From assembly GCA_029962745.1 (NCBI GenBank), contig CM057154.1, positions 23,057,303 to 23,121,302 on the forward strand: a stretch of 64,000 nt of DNA, read 5' to 3'. This document shows positions 35,801 through 43,859 of the stretch, piece by piece. Position numbers and translations under genes: made by a program. This DNA is from Echinometra lucunter (Eukaryota > Echinodermata > Echinoidea > Camarodonta > Echinometridae). The notes beneath the pieces are model-generated. The model worked only from the letters and a program-made list of their open reading frames with translations. It was not told the origin of the DNA and ran no database searches. Position 1 is the first letter of the stretch. Each line of letters opens with the position of its first letter.

Positions 35801-38261
35801 AGATGGAAGTGAGCAGAGTTGTCCGGAGAGTAGTTCTGAGACAAGTCCAGAGACGAGTCCAGAGTCCAGGTCCAAGAAAAAGTGCAGACGTGTCTTCCAG
35901 AAACAGATGACCATTAGCAAGGCAAGAGAATCTTCATTTAATGTATTGGAAAGGGACATACTCAGGATCCTTGGCAAGAGTTTTAATATTTGTACCAAAT
36001 GGAGTAGATTGCCTTGCTGCAGACCAAAGGGAATGGGTCTGGAAAGACCAAAGCACTTTTTCAGGTTAAAAGCATGCATTAATTACTCTTATATAAAGGA
36101 GGATTTGTCTTAGTATTTCACTTTCCAAGGTCATCCATGTTAGGTATTAGCACTAAGTGAGTAATGCACTCAGAGGAACCTGTTGGTATTCAGATGCAGC
36201 TGAAGTTGCTCCAGAACTGATCATTTCTTTTCATTTTAGAAAGTCTTAAACAACATAGAACATGTTCAACATGAGTGCTAATAATCAAGTCTTCTGCTTC
36301 TTTCTACAGCTACCCCAGTGTCTTTGCATTCACATCCAGCGTGTCGGCTGGCAGTCCGATGGGCTTCCTTTCAGGAGAGAGGAACACATCATGTTCCCAG
36401 AGGTGCTTGATATGAGCAGATACCGGCTGGCATCAGTCAACGCAACCTGCAATAACGGGAGCATCGGGGTCACCAAGTCACTGCGCTTGGTCCAGCAACA
36501 GGCAACACTTGTGAATGGTCATAAACCAGTGTTGGGCAAAAAGTAAGTGCATTGTATGCCATTCGATAGGCTTCCTCATGAAGTTGTCAGGTTGTATGCT
36601 TGAGGATTAAAGTTTCAGCTTTTTTCCGCTCTTTTTGTGAAACCCTACTCACAGGCCTGTTTAAATTGACCAAGGAACGATGGTGCTAAAGCATTTGTGT
36701 TTGCAAATTTTTGATAAAGGAAATATCATCTGGCTGCTTACAAATTGTCTTCTGTATCAGGAGTCTTACCAAGGGAGTGGGTCAGCATTACTTTTTGCTC
36801 ACTAATGACCTATTTGCAGATAATGGCTGCTGGAGCTAAAAGCAAGTGTAATTCCGTTCCCTTAACACTCATTCAGATATTCAGCGGAAAACCCAAGCGG
36901 AAAACCCCTTGCATTTTATGAGTTGCACATTAACACTTCAATAACAGTTCATGCTCAAAGAAAAGAGAGTTTTGCCAAAAGTTATGCAGACTAACTCGTG
37001 AGCTCATACTTTGTGCTAACCTTAAAAGAATTTGATTTGTCAACACCTTTTTTGCTGCAAGAAGGCAGAAAAGATGCTTTTTGCCTTTGTGTTTTGTTTC
37101 CCCCACCTCATATACCATTCATTTACATAAACAAAAACAACAAAAAAACTGCAGGGTTTTATTGCGTCTTTTTTGACAAGCCTTTATGAAGTGTCCAGAG
37201 GTGAATGCATTATGCACTGTTAGACAATTTGAAAAATTGGTGTTACTGTTGTTCCTTGATTGACACCGCAGGTCAAATACATCATCAAATCACCCGTTCA
37301 TTGGAGACCGGTTTCTGTCTCCATCTCGTCCCGGCTCCTTACGCTTGGTAGGAGGAGGATGGATGGCAGCAGAAGAGGAGGAGCAGGAGGAGGATGGGGA
37401 AGAAGAGAAGGAGGATGATGATGAAGAGAGAACGAGCACAGAGAATACAACTCTAGAAGACGATAAAGCAGGTGACATGGATGCAAACAGTCACAGGTAT
37501 AATAAAGTTGCAACAATTTTATAATATTTCATTGCAATTTACCAGCTGTAATACACCTAAAGTTTTTGCCAATTACTAGTTTTGACAGGCAAAGAATGAG
37601 TTACAGGACAGGTCCAAAATATTGATAAATAACTTTTTGGCATGTCATTGTGGTAAATCATTCATTAAACATTGGAAACGTAAGATATTTGAAGTATTTT
37701 TGCCACTGGAGTCAAAAGAGGAACAATCCACAGAGCACATTTGAGTGGAGGTGGAATTGAAAAGAAACTCTCATTTATCATGAATTAATTTTCGTGACAT
37801 CAGTGGCCTATGTAAAACACATTAAGTTTCACATGTTGAATCATATTTGTTTATTTATCATGAAATCGTCATTTAGGAATACCTGTAGATACATGTGGTT
37901 TGTCTCAAAATGGAGGTCGAATACCAGAGCTTACAATTATATAGGATTTTTACATTTTATTTATGACATGCTTCTTGTCAATATTTCAAAATAACAGTAT
38001 TGTCACTGACTCGGTTTGAATACACATTGTTTCTCCTGCAGCTCCAAACCTGTGGAGTCCAAATACAAGCTTGCCTCAGCCGTGGTTCATGTCGGCAATG
38101 CATTCTCTGGACATTTCCTGACATATCGCCGAGGGCCAAGTAAACCAAATGAACCCCTTAATACAAACTGGTTATGTGTTTCTGATGAAACTGTGTACAC
38201 TGCACAGATATCTGATGTGCTTTCACAGAAGGCATACATGCTTTATTATCAGAGGGAGTGA
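29740..38261 (+). CDS. USP30: USP30, mitochondrial outer-membrane deubiquitinase (complete)
   Basis: Nine exons join without a frame break: 29740-29869, 31476-31646, 32938-33032, 33471-33569, 34284-34430, 35589-35921, 36310-36542, 37272-37496, 38042-38261. They total 1653 nt and 550 residues (human USP30 is about 517). USP30 removes ubiquitin from outer-membrane proteins and opposes Parkin-driven mitophagy. A single N-terminal transmembrane helix (about residues 11-30) is followed by a basic stretch, the expected anchor. The catalytic Cys box NLGNTCYLN places Cys56. QDAHELFQFLL follows at about 132. Two CxxC pairs (Cys208/211, Cys258/261) form the zinc ribbon. The His box SGHFLTYRR places His502, and WLCVSDETV places Ser525, the Cys-His-Ser triad typical of USP30. 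The ATG at 29740 is the first in frame, because a TGA lies at 29722-29724. A 3-codon upstream ORF (29713-29724) would precede it if it is transcribed. Confidence 0.93.
30365..31060. repeat. Nested inverted repeats built on GCGGCC modules, USP30 intron 1
   Basis: Two tandem CCTGTGNGCGGCCG modules at 30368-30402 are mirrored by two at 31013-31058 (GGCGGCCGCCCACAGGGG and GGCGGCCGCACACAGGACC). In the middle, 30742-30795 forms its own hairpin (GGGTGGCCGCTCAC / GTGAGCGGCCACCC). One more module lies at 31213-31230. The surrounding DNA is AT-rich, so the GC modules stand out. Confidence 0.6.
30583..30608. repeat. Perfect 12-bp stem hairpin
   Basis: GTTTCTTAACTT, a TT loop and AAGTTAAGAAAC lie inside the GCGGCC-module region of USP30 intron 1. 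Confidence 0.6.
31476..31646 (+). CDS. USP30: USP30 exon 2: catalytic cysteine box
   Basis: Acceptor TTCTTCCTCCAG ends at 31475; donor GAAG|GTAAGT is at 31647. The exon encodes GLENLGNTCYLNTILQSLAA followed by CPAFLAWL, the USP Cys box (Cys56), and the first fingers-proximal helix. It leaves in phase 1. Confidence 0.95.
31691..31820 (+). mobile_element. Palindromic MITE, 130 bp, family member 1
   Basis: The ends AGCGTTTCATGAAG and CTTCATGAAATGCT are inverted, with inner arms GTCAGTGATTTTTACTGACA-like. The interior AAGCTACTGAAATCCTTGCA matches the element at 40955-41107 in reverse orientation. It lies just after USP30 exon 2. Confidence 0.75.
31835..32640 (+). repeat. Tandem duplication in USP30 intron 2, first unit split by MITE copy 2
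   Basis: Unit 1 (31845-31931 plus 32341-32385) and unit 2 (32466-32625) share TACATTCCATCAAAG, GGGCTTTGGCAGTGCTCCAC, GAGCCCT and TTAAAGTTGTTCA followed by TTTTAGGGGCCCATG. Unit 2 has no MITE. Confidence 0.8.
31932..32340 (+). mobile_element. piggyBac-type MITE, copy 2 (409 bp), in USP30 intron 2
   Basis: Intact TTAA flanks lie at 31928-31931 and 32341-32344, with CCC...GGG termini. It sits inside one arm of a tandem duplication. The other arm keeps the uninserted TTAA (32575-32578), so the insertion and target duplication can be read directly. Confidence 0.92.
32938..33032 (+). CDS. USP30: USP30 exon 3
   Basis: The 95 nt lie between acceptor TTACACGCAG (ends 32937) and donor CAG|GTAGGA (33033). 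The exon encodes YSPHEVLYSLYNRNWRPGQE, which corresponds to the segment just before the QDAHEL motif in USP30. It leaves in phase 0. Confidence 0.9.
33471..33569 (+). CDS. USP30: USP30 exon 4: QDAHEL motif
   Basis: The 99 nt lie between acceptor CACAACACAG (ends 33470) and donor GTG|GTAAGT (33570). The exon encodes DAHELFQFLLSELSEDREQP, a hallmark USP motif, then a short Ser/Pro stretch. It is in phase 0 at both ends. Confidence 0.93.
34167..34304 (+). repeat. ~57-bp minisatellite overlapping the USP30 exon 5 start
   Basis: Units at 34167-34223 and 34224-34280, with a partial third at 34280-34304, share GTAGAAGCATATCTCGAATG-like sequence and GTCAGCTGTT. The third unit runs across the acceptor at 34283. 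Confidence 0.6.
34284..34430 (+). CDS. USP30: USP30 exon 5: first zinc-ribbon CxxC
   Basis: Donor AAG|GTAAAT is at 34431. The likely acceptor is TTCTGTTCCGTAG ending at 34283, because an in-frame TAG sits just before it and phase 0 is needed. AG at 34285-34286 would also fit and would drop one Lys. The exon encodes 49 residues including SPFRGLLAHHLSCTLCGHK with Cys208/Cys211. Its first bases lie in a unit of an intronic tandem repeat, so the exact start is less certain than for the other exons. Confidence 0.8.
35215..35449. mobile_element. TTAA-bounded palindromic-end element, 235 bp, in USP30 intron 5
   Basis: The left end TTAACACTTTGCCTGCTGAAC is mirrored by the right end GTACTTGGCAAAGGGTTAA. 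TTAA plus CCC/GGG-like termini suggest another piggyBac-type MITE family. The first C triplet on the left has changed to CAC. Confidence 0.5.
35589..35921 (+). CDS. USP30: USP30 exon 6: second CxxC and variable loop, GC donor
   Basis: Acceptor TTGTTTTGCAG ends at 35588. The exon encodes NPVTYTSFDCLSLPIP, the second zinc-ribbon pair in DVECVECSK (Cys258/Cys261), and a Gly/Ser/Glu-rich loop with two SPETSPE-type units, then FQKQMTISK. The frame and homology place the end at 35921, where the intron begins GCAAGA. This is a GC-AG intron; no GT site gives the same join. Confidence 0.88.
36310..36542 (+). CDS. USP30: USP30 exon 7: LPQCLCIHIQR core
   Basis: Acceptor TTTCTACAG ends at 36309; donor GTAAGT starts at 36543. 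The exon begins LPQCLCIHIQRVGWQSDG, nearly identical to the human segment. It continues through FRREEHIMFPEVLDMSRYRL, a conserved USP30 strand-helix region, and then a variable linker. It leaves in phase 2. Confidence 0.93.
36940..37195 (+). repeat. Diverged relative of the 42.3-kb foldback interior
   Basis: Short blocks (TTTGTGCTAACCTTAAAAG, AATTTGATTTGTC, CTTTTTTGCTGC, and GACAAGCCTTT at the end) follow the same order as in 42290-42486. It lies in USP30 intron 7. Confidence 0.45.
37272..37496 (+). CDS. USP30: USP30 exon 8: acidic variable insert
   Basis: Acceptor GACACCGCAG ends at 37271; donor AG|GTATAA is at 37497. The exon encodes residues 404-477. It starts SNTSSNHPFIGDRFL and then a strongly acidic run of about 30 residues (EEEEQEEDGEEEKEDDDEER), written by GAG/GAT-rich DNA that looks like an expanded microsatellite. 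This falls where human USP30 has its own poorly conserved Pro-rich insert before the His box. Confidence 0.88.
38042..38261 (+). CDS. USP30: USP30 exon 9: catalytic His and Ser, stop
   Basis: Acceptor TTCTCCTGCAG ends at 38041; TGA stop is at 38259-38261. The exon encodes LASAVVHVGNAFSGHFLTYR (His502), NTNWLCVSDETVYTAQ (Ser525) and the terminal SQKAYMLYYQRE. Confidence 0.95.
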
Positions 38262-40950
38262 AGTCTGACCACTGTCATCTCCTGTAAGGCCATGGATTCA
38301 AATCTCAAGCTTAGGCCTTGGTGAATTTATACATGCTATACTACCAGATGGAGCAAGATAATAAACCTGTCCTTGCTTTTGAGATCATAGATTCAAATAG
38401 CATGGAAGGCCTCAACCTAGTCTAGCCTTTTGGCCCTTTGATCCAGATTTGATGTTTTTGTGCATGCCCAACTCAATAAGTGAAACGGGTTTCAGAATGT
38501 CTGGAGACTAGTTTCCCAAGCTGTGGAAAGGGGTGTCTTCTGACTTATCTACCTGGGATGAATGTCTTGAAGGAGAATCATGTTGAGCAAGTCATCGAAT
38601 ACATATGATACAGAGACTGTATAATGAATCAGGTTGTGGATTCAAATCCCTAGCTAGATCCTTTGTACAGTCATGTCATATGACCTATTTACATGTACCT
38701 AGATTGAGTGTCTTGTGGATTGACTCATCATCACAAGGCAGTAAGAGTGTTTGGAGAATATGATGTCGTCAGTATTTTTCTACTGGACTCCTTTGCTTTG
38801 TCAGAGAGGACAAAATGTTATAAGAACTTACAATATGACAGAGTGATGTAAACTTCAGAATTATATTTAACATATTGGCATGGTGGTGAATATAATGGAA
38901 TTGTCTATTGAGTTACGTTATTGAAGAGTGTATTAAAGTGAAAACTATTCCATAGAAATGTTCATGGAACAGAAAGGATCAGGGAAAATCTATGTTGAAT
39001 TTCAACTTGAATATTACGAATTTTGTTCCTACCCAGGTACAAACAATTTGAAAATTATAAATACCATTACTAAAAGGAGTAATTCAAGGAACTCCTTTGT
39101 CATTCAATACCTAAATGACTACTTATCTTTGAAATAAACTGAAGGACTGATTTTTTTCAGCAAGTACTTTTGAAAAATTAAATGCTTGTAGCACCTTACC
39201 GGTAAATGAATCGCTCATGTTGTGCTGTGAGTGTACTTGGCTTACTTGATGAAAGTAATTAGTTTACAGAGATTTGTGTGAAATTATTGCTTACATGAGT
39301 TACGAAGTTTAGAGCCATTTCCATGTACAGTATTCTTGAGGTATTGTATGAACTACGAGATCAGAACAGTGGTTTTTTAAAGAGAAGCTTGAATTCCGGA
39401 AAAGATGAAAGATAATTTGTGAGCTTTCTCATCCTTTGATGTCAGTTTGGAAGAATTAAGTAGAAATGTCTCCTGAAAAGGATTACTCTTCAAATGCCCT
39501 CATTTTGGAAATGCAACAAGAAATAGCGTGAGTAGTTGACCTGAACATTTTGCATGTAGTCTCTTGTAATCATTTCTTTGTGCAGTGAGGTAGTTTTCAA
39601 CAAGATTTGAGGAAATTTCTGATTCCTTTGATGATTTTAAAATCACGGGGCACTCATCACATTTTATTTGCTTATTAATCACCCTTTCCCAATTGCTTTG
39701 AAACAGTTTATCTCAAATTTTAATCACATGACCAGAACTCAAGCTTGTCTTTAACCCTTTTAGCCTTACAATTTGGCAATCCTTGTCAGTGCCGTTTCCC
39801 CTACAATAGAAATCATGCAAAATGCTGTTACCCCTGGCAATGAAACTACTACCAATTCATGCTTCCTCCCCCTAATAAAAATCCAATATGACCCCCATGG
39901 TGGTCAGACCCCCTGCCCCTCCCCCACTGCTCTAAACAAAAGTCTTTGTAAGACTACTGTAGGTCATGTAAACATATTTCCTTAAAATAATATCATCCGC
40001 TGATATTTCATGTGCAGTTTGCACTGAAGTAGGTGTTAAAACCAATGATGACTTTCTTTGATATTGATTTTGTTTATGAGCAGCTTAGGCAGCTCATTGA
40101 CTGCAGAGCTGCCAAGTAGTAGGAATTTATCCTATTTAGTAGGATTTTTTGGAGTCATAGAGAGTGAAAGGGGAATCACATTGTTGTATTTTTTAAATTT
40201 TCATGCAAAAATAGGATTTTCGGCATGAAAATAGGATAAAAGGAAGTATAGAATAGGTTTTTTTTCCAGTTAGGGTTGGCAGCTCTGTGACTGTTCTGTA
40301 TCCCCTGGTACTTGATAATCAGTTTGAATGAGAAATGTGGGATACATGCGTAAGAAGTATGGTGATGTCATGAGATGATTTTTCAGTAGCTTTCATCACC
40401 ACAGGTATTATATGTCATGTATAAAGTCAAATCATGTTTTTATTGCTCAAAGAGTATTATACAAGAGTGGTCATTAGGCCAGTGAAACGGTAAGTAAAAT
40501 TTGTTAAGTTCTGTGAAGATTTTAAAATATTAACAAATCTGTACGGTACGCCCTGTCGTTCATGTTCATGGAGCCAGAAAGGGTTTAAACTCCGTGCAGT
40601 TACAGTGTACCATTCACCAAAAGACATGTTGCTGTGTATGTTAGGGGTTCCATGTCACTGTGCTGCGTTCAAAATATGAGCTCCAAATATTATTGCGTTA
40701 AGAAGATATTGCAAGTTCAAATATAGTTTAGGTAAAGTAAATAAGCAACTAGTAAGTTGACTAATGAACCTACATCATACATGTATGTGCACACCCATGA
40801 ATTTTGGAGTTCAAGAAATTCAACTGCCATTCGATTATGCGTATGGTCATCCTTTATCTTCTTTAAACTCCTTAACCGTCAACTTGTGGATTGGGGGCTG
40901 ATTTCATATGTACTCGCTCTGACACAAATTTTTTTTCAGGTGATCAGTAC
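38262..40950. other. USP30 3' UTR and intergenic DNA
   Basis: Unique-looking AT-rich sequence. The first part is presumably 3' UTR. No open frame shows coding features. Confidence 0.6.
38360..38365 (+). promoter_or_regulatory. Candidate USP30 polyadenylation signal
   Basis: An AATAAA hexamer lies about 100 nt after the USP30 stop codon. Another AATAAA-containing site is near 39133. Which one is used cannot be told from sequence alone. Confidence 0.35.
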
Positions 40951-40954
40951 AGCT

Positions 40955-41107
40955 GGACCCCGTTTCATAAAATCTTTTATCAGTAACAACTGCCACATTT
41001 CTATCATAATGACAAATTTACTCTCAGCTAATCAGATGCAAGGATTTCAGTAGCTTTAACAGTCATTGCAACTTGTTATTGATAATGAGTTTTATGGAAT
41101 GGGGCCC
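40955..41107 (-). mobile_element. Palindromic MITE, 153 bp, family member 2
   Basis: The ends GGACCCCGTTTCATAAAA and TTTTATGGAATGGGGCCC are inverted. Its interior is the reverse complement of member 1 over about 50 bp (TGCAAGGATTTCAGTAGCTT). Intergenic, downstream of USP30. Confidence 0.75.
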
Positions 41108-41780
41108 TGAATGAATATGAGTTAATGCCCTTCTGTATCTGAGCAGAGAATTTGGGAATGTCTGGTATATAATCTGCCCACAGGAAGCCTTACGGTATAT
41201 ATATTTTAGTTCTGTGGAAGGTTCTCTCTAAATTTCATAGAAAATATTGATTTCTAGTAATTATACACCCTTTCCATCATTCCATGCCAAGAATGACATA
41301 TCTCTCGCCAAATGTAAATGTAAAATGCTCCATGTCTGGAGTCTTTGGACTGAAAATACTTTTAGCAATTTTTTTCTTTCTTAAACGGAAAGAAATTCTT
41401 GTAATTTTATTGTGATGGCTGTACCTAGAAAACACATCTGAAATCAAATTGAGCATCATAACAGAGTATTAGAACCTCAAATTGGAATATTTCAGTCATT
41501 TTTTTCATACATGCTTATAAATTTACCTGTAGTTGCACAGAACTGATCAGTGACATATGTATGCAAATGTTTGCTTCTTCTAGAGAGGAATTATTGCTTG
41601 GTTTGAGATTCATGCTGTGAATAATGGTGTTGCATGTCATGGGCATATTTTGAATATTTATTTATCAATAGGAAATTCCTCACTCTAGTCACTGAATTTG
41701 TGATTCTTGCTGTATTTTTTGTGCATGGAGTGTGTGGGAGTTTCCAAGCATCAGTTTGCATCTGAATTGTTGCCATTCTA

Positions 41781-42486
41781 AAGGCTTGTTCAGATATGAC
41801 GTGACAAACCCCCTTTGTTTTTTTTAGTGTTAACCCATTCGTGACAGAGGTCCACATTTTGTGGTTTGGCCTAATATCTTTTGATGCAAAGCCCTAAAAA
41901 TCATACCAAATACATGAGCAGAAAGAGCAAAGAATTCTACACAAACTATGCCTATTTTGGTTGCGTCAATGTTCGTTGTTTGATGCTGAAAATTTTTTAA
42001 AGGAAAATAAGCATTAAAATCCTTAAATTGGCAATGTGATAGAAAGTTTAAAATCACTGTTTTCCCCTGCAAATTGGCAACTTTTTGACTTCTCATCATA
42101 ATTTCAATTTATATTCATTTCAGATACATGACGTTTTATAAGAAAAATGTAGCAATAAAATAAAAATGTTGATGTTGCCAATTTGAAGAATAAAAGCTGA
42201 TCAAATTAAGCTTTAAATAATTCCTGTCACGAATGGGTTAAGATATGGTGTGGCAAACAACACCACTTATGTCAATGAACGTGCATAGAGGAGATCGTAT
42301 TTTTGCACTAACTTTTTACGAATTTGATTGGTCCACAGCTTTTTTTGCCGCTGGGAAGCAAACATTATACCTCTTGCTTCAGCCTTCTTTTTTTTTTTTT
42401 TTCGCTGCCTTGTATCCCATTCACATACTACACAAAAAAAGCGTGGTTTGCTACAGGGCTTGTCAAGTCATATCTGAACAAGCCTT
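41781..42486. mobile_element. Foldback element interrupted by MITE copy 3
   Basis: The inverted ends are AAGGCTTGTTCAGATATGAC and GTCATATCTGAACAAGCCTT. Removing the MITE (41834-42237 plus one TTAA) leaves a ~300-bp element. Its right half resembles a stretch of USP30 intron 7 (about 36940-37195), including ACGAATTTGATTGG-like and TTTTTTGCCGC-like blocks. Confidence 0.65.
41834..42237 (-). mobile_element. piggyBac-type MITE, copy 3 (404 bp), nested
   Basis: TTAA lies on both sides (41830-41833, 42238-42241), with termini CCCATTCGTGACAG and CTGTCACGAATGGG. It is oriented opposite to copies 1, 2 and 5 and is inserted into the left part of another palindromic element (41781-42486). Confidence 0.9.
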
Positions 42487-43011
42487 AACAATAAAACACA
42501 GAAATCAGGCAAAGAGAAAGCTAATCCTAGGCTTTAGTTTCTAAACATTTGTCTCAATCAGCATGAATTTAATTTCATGCGTCATTTGGGTTTTTAAAAC
42601 TCTTATCAACCCAAACCTATTATCTTTATTTTAATAAAAATATTTCGAAAGTGATATTGTAATATCTAAATGTGTTCATTTCCTTCTCATTAGTAAATGC
42701 AATTGTTAAATATGATTAACCACTTAGCAGAACCATATGAAATACAATTGGTTTGTTTACTTTATATCTATTGTTATGTGAAATAAGTTAGTAGCTGGTC
42801 TATTTTATTATGTTGTGATTATCATGCACAATATGCAGCTTGTTGTCTACATTCTGTATATGAGAAAAGGAAAGTAAACCATATGACTTAAAGATTATAT
42901 ACAATAAACCAAGTTTCTTTTCTACTTTTCCTTTGTTGGTCATTCTCTTATTCAAACACTTCCTAGCCCCAAATATTAAAAAGATATTACCTTTGTAGAG
43001 GTTTAAAATAC

Positions 43012-43125
43012 CTTCATTTCCCCATTGGTGTTATATTTTCCCCAAGGGATTATGTTTTCCCTGAAGCACTGAGGGAAAATATTGTTGGGAGGAAAAAATA
43101 TAATTCTGGAGGGAAAATGAAGTGT
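43012..43125. repeat. Imperfect palindrome with TTTTCCC/GGGAAAA blocks
   Basis: CCTTCATTTCCCC...ATTTTCCCC mirrors GGGAAAATGAAG, and TTTTCCCT / AGGGAAAA forms the centre. Intergenic. Confidence 0.45.
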
Positions 43126-43506
43126 TATTTATTTCAGTGATACATCAGGCAATATCTGTTATATTAGAGTCTATTAGATTTTTTGGCATATGTAGTCTGT
43201 ATAGATACAAATTAGTTGCATACAAATAGTTGTAATAGCTACATTGCAAAAGATTACTGCTAGCGGTGCACATTATGTAGCGAGTGAGGTCACCTTGGTC
43301 AACATAACACCTTATGTTGGACTGAGGTGACTCTAAAAACCTAAATATAACACTGGTGATCCTTGAAGCGCTAGTCACGCGATGGTGTTCAGACCAATCA
43401 CTAATTTGTATTTATATAGACTCAAATTATATACACGTATTGTCTATTTGGAGCAAGAAGGGCGTTAAGTCTGTATAAAATGATATGAGTTGACGCCCTT
43501 CTGGCT

Positions 43507-43857
43507 CTTAAAGACATTGGTTAACATTGTTATGATTTTTTTAAAATCTCATTTTGTTACTTGGAAATGGGATAAACATAGGGGTTATAGTGTAAAAATA
43601 CCAGTCTGAAAGTTTCAAAGTATAATATCCACAGGAAGTATTCTAAATAATAGAAATGTGAACCAATGTTTGAAAAATATACGAGGGTTGGTTGCACAGA
43701 CCAGACATAAGGAGTGCGCATGCGCGGATGGCTCAACGGACCGCACTGTGTGTATTGGCGTATCAAGCCGCGGAAGGCACATAACAGTATTTTTTAATTC
43801 ATGCAAACAGTGCTCTTAGTTCATTGTCTCTCGAGACGAAAGCTAATAAAATCGCAG
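43507..43857 (+). repeat. Dispersed repeat, ~350 bp, copy 2
   Basis: This is the opposite-orientation copy of 2286-2656. A third fragment keeps only the terminus (AAAGGCATTGGTTAACATTG, 45147-45166). The shared terminus suggests a transposon end, but no inverted partner was found. Confidence 0.75.
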
Positions 43858-43859
43858 TT

